Shown: piece after piece, positions 39,418-41,049 of the stretch
How the letters are laid out: every line of letters starts with the position of its first letter
Numbering within the stretch: the stretch's first letter is position 1
Source of the DNA: Chara braunii
Lineage: Eukaryota > Streptophyta > Charophyceae > Charales > Characeae
NCBI GenBank assembly: GCA_003427395.1
Contig: BFEA01000145.1
Coordinates: 189,468-230,516 of the forward strand
Length of the DNA stretch: 41,049 nt
Reading direction: 5' to 3'
Program-made: the position numbers and the translations under genes
The notes under the pieces: model-generated
What the model saw: only the letters and a program-made list of their open reading frames with translations
Databases searched by the model: none
What the model was told of the DNA's origin: nothing

Positions 39418-39760
39418 TAGTTCAAATAAGAAGGGATACCCCATTCTTGGAATGAAAGTTTTCAAGTAAGACATAAAATTTTAAAATTGGAATGACATTT
39501 TTCAAAATGGAATGAAAATTTAGAATTTAGAATGTAATTTTACTATCGAATGATTATTCAATTTTAGAAAATTTTTCTGTTGCAGTTCAAATAAGAAGGG
39601 ATACCCCATTCTTGGAAGGAAATTTTTCAAGTAAAACGAAATTTTTTAAAATTGGAATGACATTTTTTAAGATGGAATGAAAATTTAAAATTTAGAATGT
39701 AATTTTACTCTAGAATGAGAATGATTATTTAATTCTGGGAAATTTTTCTGTTGTTGTACT
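39418..39760. repeat. 165-bp tandem repeat, two copies
   Basis: TTCAAATAAGAAGGGATACC at 39421 recurs at 39586, with the following GGAATGA-rich AT sequence. Confidence 0.8.
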
Positions 39761-40100
39761 ATCACTCCCTAGGAATTCACCAACGCAGGCATGAGCAATT
39801 CGTCCAACTACTTGAACATGACGGAAAACACTCAAACACGCATGCACACAAAGCTACAAATACAGTGTCACACACACATAAGAAAATAAGAGATGCCAAA
39901 TGCCAAAACCAAGTTGAATTGGAAATATAGTGTCACACACACACATAAGATGGATGGACAAGGAGATGTTTGTTTGATTCGGAAGGGGCCAGGATGGGAA
40001 AAGGGGAAGCAGGAGAGATAGTTAAACACTTCATAGAAACTGAAATAAGAGTTCAGTGGAACCACATACATGAAAAGCTAAATCATTTACAACAGAAAGC

Positions 40101-40103
<3 letters not shown>

Positions 40104-40137
<34 letters not shown>
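40104..40137. repeat. T34 homopolymer
   Basis: Uninterrupted T-run, possibly the poly(A) tail of a minus-strand retroposon to its right. No target duplication found. Confidence 0.85.
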
Positions 40138-40138
<1 letters not shown>

Positions 40139-41049
40139 GGAGCATCACGTGCTGGAAAACGGGTCCAGCGTCCCATTGCAGATTGAATATAAGATGAGAA
40201 TAGGCCGAATCAGAGGAGATAGTTGTGCACCCTGCCAGCATTGATTACTCTCGCAACCAGAGGATTGACTGTGTAGGTTGCTAAGGGAAGGGAGAGAGCG
40301 TCTTCGCCCCACTACCAGGCGCCGGATGTCCATTTGCTAAAGCACTAGTTCTTCTCATCCTCCTTGAAAACTGAGTAAAACCTGAGTACCAGACCTGAGT
40401 AAACCCCAACCCCTTGATACACTGAGCAGACCCGTACCACTTCCTGATTTTTCTTGTAAAGCTTCGCCTGATCTGGGGATTAACTAAGCAGAAAGCAGAT
40501 GTTGCCTTTGTATCTCTTCACCCACAAAGGGGAGGGCGCCATATCGGAATTTTAAGGATTGATACTGTCAGCAACTGTTTGCTCCCTAGCCCGCCTGCTG
40601 ACTCCCAATGATGGCTGTTCCTATTGTGATACTGTCCCGGCTGCTCACTCCATCTCCCGACCGACTGCTTACTCCATCTCCCGCCTGCTGACTGCCTGCA
40701 GCTGCCAATTTTTTTTATTTTTATTTTTTTCCGAGGTCCTCCCCAGGGGGCACTGAGGAGGGGTTCTTCGAGGGGAGGGTAAGAGGGCAATTGAGAGGGA
40801 TATGAGAATCAAGACCACAACTCCGCCAGGGCCAGGGCATTTGGGGGTAATGGGCTTGGGAAATCCGTTGGAGGGCGTAATGGGAACGTGGGCTCTATAC
40901 AGGTCCAGTCTTTGAAAACTAGCCTATAGTCTCTCATCCCATCCAGATCCCTCGTCCCTTCTCCCTGATCCCCGCTCCATATCACCTTTGCTATCCATCC
41001 CTCTCTTTCCCCCCCAACCCAGTTTTTGCAGAATTCTGTGATCTTTCTT
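40138..41049. other. No gene or repeat recognised
   Basis: Apart from a small internal repetition of CCGCCTGCTGACT- and ACTCCATCTCCCG-like phrases at 40595-40695, nothing stands out. No convincing coding frame. Confidence 0.4.

Larger units (their letters stand above)
38731..39440. repeat. 356-bp AT-rich tandem repeat, two copies
   Basis: TTTATAAATT at 38771 recurs at 39127, and the following segments match for the whole unit (for example GATAAGTTCCC then CTAAATATGAG, and CCTTCCAACTACATCTATTT). Each copy contains a MITE-like inverted repeat. Confidence 0.85.

Overview
The window looks like nuclear DNA of a eukaryote with a large, transposon-rich genome. No ordinary host gene is recognisable. 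Almost everything from 1 to 37858 belongs to giant LTR retrotransposon sequence, and 37859-41049 is repeat-rich flank. A primer-binding site matching plant-type tRNA-Asp (16 of 18 bases), a Ty3/Gypsy-type gag and protease, and very long LTRs with extra ORFs upstream of gag (a layout known from plant Tat/Ogre elements) suggest the green lineage. I lean to a streptophyte alga or plant, from memory of similar gag proteins, and this is unverified.

Layout. (1) 1-7098: LTR of family A on the minus strand, cut by the window start. (2) 7099-11056: non-coding, microsatellite-rich modules, either flank or the 5' part of the next LTR. (3) 11057-17068: 5' LTR of element B. (4) 17069-31990: internal region of element B, with the tRNA-Asp primer site, a short RG-rich ORF, two tandem paralogous ~260-codon ORFs of unknown function, a broken gag, a gag zinc knuckle, and a protease whose catalytic Asp is replaced by His. 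No reverse transcriptase, RNase H or integrase is present. (5) 21975-30321: a second family A LTR, 8347 bases, plus strand, inserted as a solo LTR inside element B's gag with a 4-5 base target duplication. (6) 31991-37858: 3' LTR of element B. (7) 37859-41049: flank with a 19-bp minisatellite, a (CCCCA)n run, a 356-bp tandem repeat containing MITE-like inverted repeats, and a T34 tract.

The most striking signal is in the LTRs. Both LTR families contain arrays of short stem-loops whose stems differ from unit to unit, with both arms changing together, while the loops are nearly constant. In family A the two LTR copies carry homologous hairpin sites with matching flanks and often the same or compensated stems, but the loop has been replaced at nearly every site by a different consensus. 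Family A also contains a cluster of U6 snRNA-derived segments. Families A and B share only their last ~320 bases. This shared module carries a tRNA A-box-like motif, a hairpin with compensatory changes, and a consensus 5' splice donor at the hairpin base. With acceptor-like sites just before each internal ORF, this suggests, as inference, a spliced and structured leader RNA.

Most internal stops fit C-to-T or G-to-A decay (TGG to TGA, CAG/CAA to TAG/TAA), so the coding regions are old and inactive. All comparisons were made by eye. No alignment, folding or database search was run.
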